A stretch of DNA of 64,000 bases. Source: JAEUIE01 sp046350055 (GTDB lineage Bacteria > Planctomycetota > Planctomycetia > Gemmatales > HRBIN36). Position numbers and translations under genes: made by a program. Each line of letters begins with the position of its first letter. Within the stretch, counting starts at the first letter, position 1. The DNA is taken from positions 1,984,001-2,048,000 of the forward strand of contig JAXMBC010000001.1 of NCBI GenBank assembly GCA_046350055.1, in the 5' to 3' direction. Shown here piece by piece: positions 52,709 through 61,425 of the stretch. The notes under the pieces were generated by a model. It searched no databases, was not told the origin of the DNA, and saw nothing but the letters and a program-made list of their open reading frames with translations.

Positions 52709-53323
52709 CTATTCAGCGGTGCTCTTGGGGTTCGCAGGCATCGGCATGCGGTCCATCACTTTGTCGACCAGACCATACTCAACAGCTTCCTCAGCCGACA
52801 TGAATTTATCGCGATCGGTGTCCTTCTCGATCTGATCGAGGGGATGGCCGGTGTGCTTGAAGAGGATTTCGTTGAGCCGCTTCTTGAGGCGGAGGAATTC
52901 CTTGGTATGCAGCAGCAGTTCGGTGGCTGTACCCTCGCTCCCTGCCAGGGGCTGGTGGATCATCACCCGGGCGCTGGGCAGGCAGAAGCGTTTGCCCTTG
53001 GTACCCGCAGCCAGCAACACAGCTCCCATGCTCGCTGCCTGCCCGATGCAGTATGTTGCCACCGGGCAACTGACGAACTGCATCGTGTCGTAAATTGCCA
53101 GGCCTGCAGTGACCGATCCGCCAGGACTGTTCACATAGATGTGAATGTCCTGCTTGGGGTCATCAAACTGCAGGAACAGCATCTGGGCCACAATGATATT
53201 GGCCATGTGATCATCGACCTGGCCTTGCAGGAAGATGATGCGATCTCGAAGCAGGCGGGAGTAGATATCCATCGCCCGTTCTTCACGTCCGCTCTTTTCA
53301 ACGACAATGGGAACTAATGGCAT
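52709..53323 (-). CDS. clpP: ATP-dependent Clp protease proteolytic subunit (paralogue B)
   Basis: A 204-residue ClpP. The catalytic triad is Ser98 (GQAASMGA), His123 (VMIHQP) and Asp172 (DRDKF), and the head and handle regions (IIFLQGQVDDHMANIIVAQMLFL, YVNSPGGSVTAGLAIYDTMQ) are standard. It works as a tetradecameric chamber fed by ClpX or ClpA/C. It sits downstream of another clpP on the same strand with a 163-base gap of repeat-like sequence. Whether the two form mixed rings cannot be told. No clpX or tig is adjacent. Confidence 0.95.
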   Translation of the reverse strand: MPLVPIVVEKSGREERAMDIYSRLLRDRIIFLQGQVDDHMANIIVAQMLFLQFDDPKQDIHIYVNSPGGSVTAGLAIYDTMQFVSCPVATYCIGQAASMGAVLLAAGTKGKRFCLPSARVMIHQPLAGSEGTATELLLHTKEFLRLKKRLNEILFKHTGHPLDQIEKDTDRDKFMSAEEAVEYGLVDKVMDRMPMPANPKSTAE

Positions 53324-53346
53324 AGCTTGAGTCCTGAGTTGTTCAG

Positions 53347-53483
53347 GAGAAGCCAGAGACAGAAGCCAGGAACCAGAATGAATACTCGTTGTTCATTCAG
53401 CTCTAGCTCTTGTCGTGTGACATTCTCCTGATGCGTGAATCTGTCTTTCTTGTGGTTTCTGGCTCCTGACTACTGGCTTCTCT
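53347..53483. repeat. Inverted-repeat element in the gap between the two clpP genes
   Basis: The left arm contains GAGAAGCCAG and CAGGAACCAG (53347-53376). The right arm, read on the opposite strand, contains GAGAAGCCAG and CAGGAGCCAGAA (53453-53483). The arms are imperfect but related to each other and to the 25821-25857 sequence. The space between them (about 75 bases) has no gene. Possible RNA hairpin that affects processing between the two clpP mRNAs. Confidence 0.4.
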
Positions 53484-53486
53484 CCA

Positions 53487-54134
53487 TCATGCCAGCTTCG
53501 GCAGGTCCACTGGTGGCTTGGTCAGAATATCATCGACCAGGCCGAATTCCTTGGCTTCCTGGGCACCGAAATAGCGGTCACGTTCCGTCTCACGGGCAAT
53601 CACATCAACGGGCTGACCAGTGTGCTTGGCCAGGAGAACGTTGAGCTTGTGACGATCCGCTTCGATCTCGCGTGCCTGGATTTCGATATCGGAGACCTGC
53701 CCGCCCACGCCGCCGTGCGGCTGGTGTACCATGACCTTGGAATGAGGCAGGCAGAAACGCTTGCCTTTGGTGCCACCAGCAAGCAGGATCGCACCACCGC
53801 TGGCTGCCATGCCGATGCAGTAGGTGGAAACCGGGCATTCCAGAAACTGCATCGTGTCGTAGATGGCAAACGTGCTCGTGACCATGCCACCCGGACTGCT
53901 GATGTAGAAGTGGATATCCTGCGTGCGGTTTTCGTACTGCAGATACAGGAGCTTCATCACGATCTCGATGGCGGAGATATCGTTGATAACACCTGCAAGG
54001 AAAATGATGCGGTTTTCCAGAAGCAGATCACCGAGCGACATCTGTCGCTGGCGGGCATAATCGCGGTAGCGCTGAATACTGGGAGGGAGTTCGATGTTCT
54101 TGGGAACAAAGTCATCGCCGATAATAGGTACCAT
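53487..54134 (-). CDS. clpP: ATP-dependent Clp protease proteolytic subunit (paralogue A)
   Basis: A 215-residue ClpP. The triad is Ser112 (GMAASGGA), His137 (MVHQP) and Asp186 (ERDRYF); the N-terminal region (RYRDYARQRQMSLGDLLLENRIIFLAG) is longer and differs from that of the paralogue at 52709. Between the Ser and His it reads CLPHSKVMVHQP, and a GGVGGQVSDIEIQAREI loop follows. Paired ClpP paralogues with differing N-terminal regions are known in several phyla and can form heteromeric rings. It is the first gene of this unit; its stop is followed by the repeat element and then the second clpP. Confidence 0.95.
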   Translation of the reverse strand: MVPIIGDDFVPKNIELPPSIQRYRDYARQRQMSLGDLLLENRIIFLAGVINDISAIEIVMKLLYLQYENRTQDIHFYISSPGGMVTSTFAIYDTMQFLECPVSTYCIGMAASGGAILLAGGTKGKRFCLPHSKVMVHQPHGGVGGQVSDIEIQAREIEADRHKLNVLLAKHTGQPVDVIARETERDRYFGAQEAKEFGLVDDILTKPPVDLPKLA

Positions 54135-54276
54135 CGTGAGTCATCCAGACAAAGAAGATGCCGATACACCCGCATTATACGGTAGACCAGCGGAATGCAA
54201 GAGCAGGTGAAAGGTGTGCTGGAGGCAAGCGGACGAGAGGCTTGCTAGTCCAACTGAGTTGTGATCAGATGATTAC

Positions 54277-55137
54277 ATGTCCACAATGCCCACATCTCGG
54301 CGGCGCCCCTTGTCGTTTCTGCTAATTGCCATGGCAATCTGCATGGCGTGGTACTTCTATTTGAACGACAATGGGATTGGTCTCTTCGTATGCTTATTGA
54401 TCATTACGCATCTCGCTGTCCATGTGATGCTGCAATCCAAGCTCCTCGATACGCTGATAACATTGTTCTATCTTTTGTTATTACTTCTGATACCGGCAAT
54501 GATGAGCGTACAGGATGCTAAACAACAGATGCTGCGAGGCGCAATGATCAGGAAGGTAGCGATCGCCTTTCATCAATATCACAATGACTACCATCAACTC
54601 CCAGCGCTCAGCATCAGAAGCAAGAATGGGCTACCCCTGCTGAGTTGGCGCGTCACACTTCTACCTTTCCTAGGATACGACGAGCTCTATCGTCAGTTTC
54701 GCTTAGATGAACCCTGGTCAAGCGACCATAACATCAAACTGCTCAGTCAAGCTCCCGATTGCTACCTGCCAGTCCATCATCGGAATCTGGTGGGGCATAC
54801 TCACCTGGTAGCGTTAACTGGTTCAGGATCGATTTATTCTGAGCCGAAGATGACACTTCGCGAAGCGAGCCTCGGAGATGGCCTGGGCGAAACGGCAATG
54901 CTCGGTGAAAGCGCCCGCCTTATTCCATGGACCAAGCCTGATGATGAAGACTTTAGCCCCGATTTGGTGCCGCCCAGTTTGATGGCATATCCAGAGAGTT
55001 CTTGTGCATGCAAGATCGTCATGTTGGATGGCAAGGTTCGTAACTTGTACAAATCACGAGTTAACAACTACGCGCAACTCCGCAAACTCATTACCTGGCG
55101 GGGCAACGATCCGGTCGATCCTGACTTTCTCGATTGA
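54277..55137 (+). CDS. DUF1559-like protein, prepilin-type relative, intact
   Basis: A 286-residue protein with hydrophobic helices at the N-terminus (LSFLLIAMAICMAWYFYL and VHVMLQSKLLDTLITLFYLLLLLLIPAMM), then the DUF1559 core: AFHQYHNDYHQLPALSIRSKNGLPLLSWRVTLLPFLGYDELYRQF. It lacks the GFTLIELLVVIAII prepilin leader, unlike typical DUF1559 proteins, and has instead a longer membrane region. The C-terminal segment CKIVMLDGKVRNLYK keeps the family ending. Such proteins are abundant in planctomycetes and have an unknown role; pseudopilin assembly is one idea. Confidence 0.75.
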   Translation: MSTMPTSRRRPLSFLLIAMAICMAWYFYLNDNGIGLFVCLLIITHLAVHVMLQSKLLDTLITLFYLLLLLLIPAMMSVQDAKQQMLRGAMIRKVAIAFHQYHNDYHQLPALSIRSKNGLPLLSWRVTLLPFLGYDELYRQFRLDEPWSSDHNIKLLSQAPDCYLPVHHRNLVGHTHLVALTGSGSIYSEPKMTLREASLGDGLGETAMLGESARLIPWTKPDDEDFSPDLVPPSLMAYPESSCACKIVMLDGKVRNLYKSRVNNYAQLRKLITWRGNDPVDPDFLD

Positions 55138-55177
55138 ATTCTCCATGGTAGAATGGCAAAGTGCAAAGGAGAGAGAG

Positions 55178-55408
55178 ATGTCTGTTGTCTTCGACGAAGT
55201 TCGACTATCCATGCAGCAACTCAGCAAGAAAGAGCGTGCGCTTCTGGCGCATGAGTTGTTAGTCAGCCTCGATGAAACGGAAGACGAGGATGCTGCGTCT
55301 GCATGGGAGACAGTCATTAAGGAAAGAGTCGATGATTTGGCGCAAGGCCGCGCCAAGTTGATCAGTGAGGAAGAACTGTTTCATCGACGTTCCAAGGCAG
55401 CACGATGA
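55178..55408 (+). CDS. Antitoxin of a toxin-antitoxin pair (addiction-module family)
   Basis: A 76-residue protein with the PF09720-like pattern LSKKERALLAHELLVSLDETEDEDAASAWETVIKERVDDLAQGRAKLIS. It is charged and helical, as expected for a small dimeric antitoxin that also represses its operon. A good GAGAGAGATG start (AGGAGAGAG) supports ATG 55178. The stop overlaps the start of the downstream ParE/RelE-like frame by the sequence ATGA. The downstream toxin is frameshifted (see 55405-55694). Confidence 0.75.
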   Translation: MSVVFDEVRLSMQQLSKKERALLAHELLVSLDETEDEDAASAWETVIKERVDDLAQGRAKLISEEELFHRRSKAAR

Positions 55409-55694
55409 AGCCACTTTTCGTTGAGTTCCGCGCCAGTGAGGAGATTCACGAAATCTCGACATACTATGAAGAGCAGCGAGAGGGCTTGGAATAGAGTTTC
55501 AGATTGCTCTCAAGTCTGCGTTCCTTCGAATACGTCGATCACCAGATGCATTTCGATGCAATGACATAACCAAGACTCGGATGTACCAACTCAAACGCTT
55601 TCCCCACATTATTCACTACCAACAGTTGGAAGCCTTCATTGCAGTAGTAGCGGTTGCACATCCTAAACGCTGTCCAGGATGCTGGATGAAATAG
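55405..55694 (+). pseudogene. RelE/ParE-type toxin, frameshifted
   Basis: The ATG at 55405 overlaps the antitoxin stop. Frame 1 encodes MKPLFVEFRASEEIHEISTY then YEEQREGLE and meets a TAG at 55492. A different frame from 55488 continues in sense: GIEFQIALKSAF, LRIRRSPDAFR, RMYQLKRFPHIIHYQQLEAF and AVAHPKRCPG, ending TAG at 55694. The join gives the expected order of a RelE/ParE toxin, so one base has probably been lost near 55488. The antitoxin is intact. A sequencing error at this single point is the alternative. Confidence 0.7.
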
Positions 55695-55700
55695 TACTAC

Positions 55701-56690
55701 CTAACCACCCCCACTCAGCCGCTTCGCCACTTCCTGCAACACCTCGACCCGCACGTCTGTCAGCGGTTTTTTGATAATCGCACCGGACGCAGCGCTGTGG
55801 CCACCGCCGCCGAAGTGTTCCGCCAGTTTGCTGCAATCGAGTAACCCCCGACTGCGGAAGCTCACCTTCGTGCCTCCCGTGGCTTGCTCGATGAAGAGTA
55901 GTCCGATATCGACGCCAGAGACAGTCAACGTCAGGTTCACCATGTCTTCGCTGTCGAGCGGTACCGAACCCGTCTTCAGAAAATCAGCCAGGCCAATGCT
56001 GGCATGACAGACCAGCCCCCCTTGAGCGATATCCAGACTTTGCAGTACATGCCCCATCAGCTTCTGCCGACCCAGGCTGTTGCTATCGTAAATCTGCTGA
56101 TAGAGTTTATTCGTATCAGCCCCTGCGGCTGTCAGCGTGGCAGCCAGGCTGAATGTTTCCGCCGATACATTGCGATGATGAAACCAGCCGGTATCAGTCG
56201 CAAGAGCCATGAAGAGCATCGTTGCGATCTCGGTGGTACACGTCACACCCAGCGCTTGTGACGCTTCATAAATCAGTCTGCCACAGGCTTCTGCTTCGAT
56301 GTCCACCAGCCGATGGCCACCAAGGTCATCCTGGGTGCGATGGTGATCGATCACCAGCTTGGGAACCGCCTGCCGCTTCATCCAGTCGCTGAACTTTCCA
56401 AGTTGGTTCCACGTGCCGGTATCGACGATGATGATGGCGTCTGCCTTGCCGATGGCAGCTTCATTGGAAGCATCATAGACGATGACATCCGCAGGAGAAA
56501 TCAGGCCCTGATACCGTGGTGGCAGTGGACTGGGGATGACGACAAGGGAGTCTTTGCCAAGCTGCCGCAAGGTGTAAGCCATGCCCAGCGCGGAGCCGAG
56601 GGCATCGCCATCAGGCCGCATGTGCGTGGAAAGAATGAATCGCTGCGGGGTTTGAATGAACTGTTGCAGAATGGACCAGTCAATCGGCAT
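55701..56690 (-). CDS. nrnA: DHH-family phosphoesterase, oligoribonuclease/PAP phosphatase (NrnA-like)
   Basis: A 329-residue bifunctional enzyme that degrades short RNA or DNA oligonucleotides (nanoRNA) and dephosphorylates pAp. N-terminal HMRPDGDALGSALGM, then VDTGTW, VIDHHRTQDDLGG and the DHHA1 domain with LFIEQATGGTKVSFRSRGLLDCSKLAEHFGGGGHSAASGA are all visible. Metal ligands are the Asp and His residues in the first three motifs. Length and architecture are typical for NrnA. It converges on the toxin pseudogene with a 6-base gap. Confidence 0.92.
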   Translation of the reverse strand: MPIDWSILQQFIQTPQRFILSTHMRPDGDALGSALGMAYTLRQLGKDSLVVIPSPLPPRYQGLISPADVIVYDASNEAAIGKADAIIIVDTGTWNQLGKFSDWMKRQAVPKLVIDHHRTQDDLGGHRLVDIEAEACGRLIYEASQALGVTCTTEIATMLFMALATDTGWFHHRNVSAETFSLAATLTAAGADTNKLYQQIYDSNSLGRQKLMGHVLQSLDIAQGGLVCHASIGLADFLKTGSVPLDSEDMVNLTLTVSGVDIGLLFIEQATGGTKVSFRSRGLLDCSKLAEHFGGGGHSAASGAIIKKPLTDVRVEVLQEVAKRLSGGG

Positions 56691-56852
56691 CGTGTATATC
56701 CAGTGTTCGAATATGGTCAGGATATAAGTCGTGAGTCAGTTAACGTAGGGCACGCTATGCGTGCCTCACCATCATAAAACTCCATTGCAACACAGTGAGT
56801 AGTGCGTTAGCCGATCTCTTGATCATTCCACCGATCCTGACCGCAGGTCTCC

Positions 56853-58226
56853 ATGCGGTCAGTTGCCATAGAATCTCACTTCGGCGAGGCATGCACAGCA
56901 TGCCCTGCGATAGTTTCAGGACTTAGCACTTTGACCGCATGGTACCGCGAACTGGATGCCGTCACTCGCAGGAATTTTCTGCTCGAGTTGCTCTACGGCG
57001 TGGGTGCAGGAGTAGTGAGCGGACTGATTCTCATCTCCCAGGTGGTTGCGGTTGGCAGCCTGGGGGACAATAGCCTGGCTGCAACCGTCATGGTGGCCTG
57101 TCAGCCGGCACTCGCAATGCTGCTGCCGCTGTGGGGCTTTGCCGCCCGGCATTATCGACTCTTCGATCTCGTTCTCATCGGCGGAGCACTGCGCTGCCTG
57201 CCCTTGCTCTTCGTCGGCTGGATTGATGCCCCCTGGCAACTCGCTCTCGTCGTCATGCTCTATTACCTGCTCGGTGGACCAGCGACGCTGGGAATCCCGG
57301 CACTCTACAAGTATGCTTACCCCGACAAGCATCGGGGCAAGATCATTGGCCTCCTCAAGCTGGTCCAGAACAGTGTGACAGTGCCGGTGCTGATCGGCGT
57401 GTCACTGTGGTGCGACATAGAACCAACGGCCTATCAACTTGCCTACCCGATAGGCGGTGTTCTTGGTCTGCTGGGTATTATTGCCTACAGCCTGCGAAAG
57501 ATTGCCAGCGATGATCCACAGGCGCGACGAACGAGAAGTGATTCGCCGAGCTGGAAAGGTATGCAACATGTGCTCACCCAGGATCCGTCGTTCCGGGTGT
57601 TTCAGGCGACGATCTTTCTCACCGGGGCTGGGTTTCTGTTAAGCCGTGGGGTCTGGCTCTATCTGCTGCGTGATCACTTCCATCTTTCGCAGTTTGCGAT
57701 CACGCTGCTGGTGATGATCTTTCCGGTGATTCTCGGCGGACTGACGTCGCCCTTCTGGGGCTGGCTGATTGACCAGACTTCGCCGGTTGCAGGTCGCATT
57801 GCATTTGCCCTGATGGGTATCCCCGCGTATCTCGCCTTGTTCGCGAGCTTCTATGTCGACTGGCTGTTGCTGGCGTTTATCGGTGCAGCGCTGCGAGGTG
57901 TAGTACTTGGCGCTGCCGAGGTGTCAACAACGACAGGCAACCTCTACTTCGCCGAAAAGCCGGAGCGGGCAGCACTCTATGAAAGCATCAGCTCTGTGTT
58001 CCAGGGCATCCGCGGCATGACCATGCCACCCCTGGGCTGGGGGTTGTATCAGAGCCTGCTCTGGCTCAACTGGTCAACTTCGCTCATGTTCCTGATCCCG
58101 ATGTTGTTCAACGTGTGGAGCCTGGTGCTGGCGTGGGACCTTTGGAAAGACGACCGCCAGTTGCGGGAGGCCCAGGAAGATGCCAAGCCGCTTTCGGTGG
58201 ATGTGCCGGTGGAGGTGGATGAGTGA
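56853..58226 (+). CDS. MFS-type transporter
   Basis: A 457-residue protein with about twelve hydrophobic helices. After a short soluble N-terminus (about 45 residues) the first helices read LLYGVGAGVVSGLILISQVVAVG and LAATVMVACQPALAMLLPLWGFAARHYR, with the positively charged cytoplasmic loop typical of the major facilitator superfamily. The middle KHRGKIIGLLKLVQNSVTVPVLIG and the second half (HLSQFAITLLVMIFPVILGGLTSPFWGWLIDQ) repeat the pattern. Substrate unknown. It stands between nrnA and the DUF1559 pseudogene. Confidence 0.75.
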   Translation: MRSVAIESHFGEACTACPAIVSGLSTLTAWYRELDAVTRRNFLLELLYGVGAGVVSGLILISQVVAVGSLGDNSLAATVMVACQPALAMLLPLWGFAARHYRLFDLVLIGGALRCLPLLFVGWIDAPWQLALVVMLYYLLGGPATLGIPALYKYAYPDKHRGKIIGLLKLVQNSVTVPVLIGVSLWCDIEPTAYQLAYPIGGVLGLLGIIAYSLRKIASDDPQARRTRSDSPSWKGMQHVLTQDPSFRVFQATIFLTGAGFLLSRGVWLYLLRDHFHLSQFAITLLVMIFPVILGGLTSPFWGWLIDQTSPVAGRIAFALMGIPAYLALFASFYVDWLLLAFIGAALRGVVLGAAEVSTTTGNLYFAEKPERAALYESISSVFQGIRGMTMPPLGWGLYQSLLWLNWSTSLMFLIPMLFNVWSLVLAWDLWKDDRQLREAQEDAKPLSVDVPVEVDE

Positions 58227-58296
58227 TGGGGAAGGGAGACTAGTGTATCATTCTTGGAAACGGCCGCGTATGGATGATATGGTGCAGAGGAATCTT

Positions 58297-59036
58297 ATGT
58301 GTGGCAGAAGGGGATTTACCTTCATTGAATTCCTCGTCGTAATTGCCATCATTGCGTTGTTGATGGGCATGTTGCTGCCAGCCATTCAGCGGGTCCGTGC
58401 TGCGGAGGACATGGTGATCTGTGCCAGTAATTTAATGCAGATCGGTATTGCTCTGCATCATTACCATGTGGATTACGGTGTGCTGCCCCGGTACCGTCTC
58501 TGCCCTGCCCCCTGGAAGAACTGCAATGATCCGTATGGTGAACGCTTACATCACCAAGCACCTACACGGGCCCGAATGAAACATGGTGGGCCCCGTATGA
58601 CACCCGGCCTGGTTCAACACCAACCACTGTTATCGATGGCAACTTTCAGCGTGGAATATTGTGGCCTTACATCGAGCAGAACATCAGGATCTTTCGCTGC
58701 CCGGAAGACCAGGATCCGGTGACTGGTCTGCCTTACCAGGTGTGCTATGCCATGGGGTATGTTACCGGCGGTCCGAACGGTAAGTCGCTGGGGTACATCA
58801 CCAATGGTAACGGCACATCCAATGTCATGATCGTCTGGGATCATGCCCGCACACCCGGGTGTGCCAACTCCACCATTCTTGCACCGCGAGGGCCCTGGTA
58901 GCCTTATACTGATGCAGCAGCTGCGACACATCACCCTACCCGTCATGGGGGCTTCTTCAATGTGTTATTCTGCGATGGACATGTGATTCCGATGAAGCCC
59001 GATGAGCTCGTGGACAGCCTGTTTTACGCGAAGTGA
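58297..59036 (+). pseudogene. DUF1559 prepilin-type protein, disrupted by frameshift and amber stop
   Basis: A strong AGAGG precedes ATG 58297. It begins GRRGFTFIEFLVVIAIIALL, a type IV prepilin-like leader and helix, then ASNLMQIGIALHHYHVDYGVLP. At about 58535-58546 the reading frame shifts; the second frame then reads STYTGPNETWWAPYDTRPGS, LWPYIEQNIRIFRCPEDQDP and VIWDHARTP-like family text up to an in-frame TAG at 58899. The same frame continues after it (PYTDAAAATHHPTRHGGFFN, then VLFCDGHVIPMKPDEL) to a natural TGA at 59034. Two independent lesions point to decay. Confidence 0.8.
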
Positions 59037-59047
59037 GCAACATGACG

Positions 59048-60142
59048 TTACCGGCCTCGTGCTGCGATCTCGATCGTTCTGGTAATACGACCATCCTCGA
59101 CTATATGGGCGTAAGAGTACATCGCGACAGTAGGACAGATGTGTTTGGGGATGGCGTAGGTGACCTGCCCGGGGTACCAGCGGGCAGCATCCTCCGTTTT
59201 GACGACATAGTGTTCTTCGTTATGCAGGGTGCAGGGGGCCTCTTCCAGCCCAAGGAGATGCACACGCTGGCCGAACGGCGGATCGGCACAGATAGCCTTG
59301 GTGCCGATGTCGAAAGTCAGGAGATTGGTAGCGGGTCGGCTGATGCAGCGGGTCAACACCGCGGCTGCAGGGACGAAGCCGAGTTCCGGGTACTTCTGTC
59401 CATAGCCTGCATCATGGAGAATGCAGGTGCCGGGGGACAGTGTGACATGAGAATCGCGAATCGTGTGAGCGAGCAGCATGAACGCAGGAGTACCACCGAG
59501 TACTATTTCGAGGGGTGAGCTGGCATAGCCTTGTAATGCATCGCGAACTTCACAAGCCCGCTGAATCGTACGCTGTGCCAGTGCCTGACGTTCAGCAGCG
59601 ACGGTGGAGGTGTTGTTGCCGTCATAAAGGTGTATGCCGACGAGAGTCAACTGCGGCCAGTCGCGCAGCTTCGGAAGCCAGTTGGGCAGTTGCAGCATGC
59701 CGGTACGGTCCTGCCCGACGTTTAAATCGAGAAACAGCCCCAGTTTCACGTTATGTTGCGACGTCGTCTGGTGGAGTTGCAGAAGAATCTGCTCATCATC
59801 TCCCAGACAGGCAAAGCGGCTGTTGGGAAAACGCTGTGCAAGCTGGCAGAGACGCTGCTGGTTGGGACCGACCATGGGGTAGGCGATGAGGATATCTGTC
59901 ACACCACACGCAGCAAGGACTTCCGCTTCCTTCAGTGTGGCACACTTATGCCTCGTAATGCCAGCTTCGAGATAGAGCTGGGTAATCTCACGAGTCTTGT
60001 GCGTCTTCATGTGGGGCCGAAGTCGCGACGGCGAGCCAGCGATCTCGAGCATACGGGCGAGGTTGCTGCGGATACCATCCCAACCGAACAACAGGCTGGG
60101 GGAGAGGACAGTCTCGGGGTGGCTGAGGGTAAATGGATGCAT
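59048..60142 (-). CDS. PLP-dependent D-threonine aldolase/D-serine dehydratase-like enzyme
   Basis: A 364-residue fold-type III (alanine-racemase-like) enzyme. The PLP lysine motif is RPHMKTHKT (Lys46), with LVGIHLYDGNN and a C-terminal HICPTVAMYSY that supplies the His/Cys zinc or metal ligands of the DSD1/D-threonine aldolase family. The likely reactions are D-threonine to glycine plus acetaldehyde or D-serine to pyruvate plus ammonia; the sequence does not decide which. ATG 60142 gives MHPFTLSHPE; a TTG 12 bases upstream is less likely. It converges on the DUF1559 pseudogene. Confidence 0.83.
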   Translation of the reverse strand: MHPFTLSHPETVLSPSLLFGWDGIRSNLARMLEIAGSPSRLRPHMKTHKTREITQLYLEAGITRHKCATLKEAEVLAACGVTDILIAYPMVGPNQQRLCQLAQRFPNSRFACLGDDEQILLQLHQTTSQHNVKLGLFLDLNVGQDRTGMLQLPNWLPKLRDWPQLTLVGIHLYDGNNTSTVAAERQALAQRTIQRACEVRDALQGYASSPLEIVLGGTPAFMLLAHTIRDSHVTLSPGTCILHDAGYGQKYPELGFVPAAAVLTRCISRPATNLLTFDIGTKAICADPPFGQRVHLLGLEEAPCTLHNEEHYVVKTEDAARWYPGQVTYAIPKHICPTVAMYSYAHIVEDGRITRTIEIAARGR

Positions 60143-60260
60143 GACTTGCCTCAAACATTGCCGTGGGTGATGTCCGTCAGCTTAACCAGATGACTTCATG
60201 TTATGACACGCTGAGGCGTAGTCGTAAGATAACAGTGAAGAGTCTAGGGAAGCTGCACCT

Positions 60261-61421
60261 TTGATATTTGCTGAGAGCGATTCGTTGACTTGGGCCGATA
60301 GCTGGAAGCTGTTGGTGGTGCCATTGCTGGTGCTGTTGAATGCTTTCTTCGTCGCTGCCGAGTTTGCCTTGGTGGCGATCCGGCGAACGGAGGTGGAACA
60401 GCTGCTGAAGACGGGCACCCGGCGTGCGAAGTCGCTGCACCGGCAGGTGGAATCGCTTGACGATGCCATTGCGGCGTGCCAACTCGGTATTACCGTAGCC
60501 AGCCTGATGCTCGGCTGGCTTGGTGAGCACACACTGGCGCAGATCTTCTATCCCGTGTTTTCGTTCCTGGCCGGTGTCTGGCAGGCTGCTGCTGCCCATA
60601 CAGCAGCGAGTATCCTGGCCATCCTCATCATCACCGTGTTACATGTGGTGCTTGGAGAGCAGGCTCCCAAGTTGATTGCCCTTCAACGGCCTGAAGCAGT
60701 TTCACTCTGGATCGCGCTGCCTCTCGAGTACTTTACCAAAGTGACGCGACCGTTCGTAAAGGCTATGAACGTCATGTCTAACGGTGTCGCCAGCCTCATC
60801 GGTCTGCCGATGGTGGAAGGGGAACGGGTGCATTCAGTGGAAGAACTGGCCATGTTGGTGGAGGAAGTAGAGGAGGCTGGTTTACTGTCACCCGAGCAGG
60901 CGGAGTATGTGACCAATGTATTCCTCATCTCGGCCAAAAAGGTGGGCGAGTGCATGTTGCCTCGGGAAAAGATGGTTTGCGTCGAATTACAGACACCGCT
61001 GCCCAAAGTGCTCGATCAAGTAAGGGAAAGTGCTCACACCCGTCTGCCAGTCTTCGATGGCACGCTCGATAACATCGTGGGCATCGTCAATACCAAGGAT
61101 TTGCTGCATCTCGTCAGTCTGCAGGGCATGGCCATCCTCGATGATGCCATTTACCCCGCTATTTACATCAAGCCTGAGCAGAGCATTGCTGAGGCCCTGC
61201 GACTGTTAAAGAAAGCCCACCGCCATATGGCCATAGTGCGGAATGGGGCCGACGAAGTTGTAGGTCTCATCACGATGGAAGATATTCTGGAAGAGATCAT
61301 CGGCGACATTGAAGACGAACACGACATGCCACAAAACAAGCGTCGCTACTTGCTGAGCAGAGCTGCCTGGCGCAAAGGTCGTGGTCCACTGACCAAGCCG
61401 GGGGATAAGGTGAAGGAGTAG
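60261..61421 (+). CDS. CNNM/CorC-like membrane protein with CBS pair (HlyC family)
   Basis: A 386-residue protein with an N-terminal DUF21 (CNNM) transmembrane domain (LLVVPLLVLLNAFFVAAEFALVAIRRTEVEQLL...) of about four helices, then two CBS domains (about 205-330) with the signature EECMLPRE-like VGECMLPREKMV, RLPVFDGTLDNIVGIVNTKDLL and HMAIVRNGADEVVGLITMEDILEEIIG. The third CorC/HlyC transporter-associated domain is missing: the protein ends after a short tail, where most family members continue to about 430 residues. Members handle Mg2+ or related ions. Start is TTG 60261; no suitable ATG precedes the DUF21 region. It is followed at 4 bases by deoA. Confidence 0.83.
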   Translation: MIFAESDSLTWADSWKLLVVPLLVLLNAFFVAAEFALVAIRRTEVEQLLKTGTRRAKSLHRQVESLDDAIAACQLGITVASLMLGWLGEHTLAQIFYPVFSFLAGVWQAAAAHTAASILAILIITVLHVVLGEQAPKLIALQRPEAVSLWIALPLEYFTKVTRPFVKAMNVMSNGVASLIGLPMVEGERVHSVEELAMLVEEVEEAGLLSPEQAEYVTNVFLISAKKVGECMLPREKMVCVELQTPLPKVLDQVRESAHTRLPVFDGTLDNIVGIVNTKDLLHLVSLQGMAILDDAIYPAIYIKPEQSIAEALRLLKKAHRHMAIVRNGADEVVGLITMEDILEEIIGDIEDEHDMPQNKRRYLLSRAAWRKGRGPLTKPGDKVKE

Positions 61422-61425
61422 AGCC

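Noticed and set aside
55488..55494. Programmed frameshift in the toxin gene
   Set aside because: TTGGAATAG has no slippery run or downstream pseudoknot that I could see; a simple base loss is more likely.
58535..58546. Programmed frameshift in the DUF1559 gene
   Set aside because: No slippery heptamer is seen around the shift, and a second lesion (TAG at 58899) makes decay the simpler explanation.
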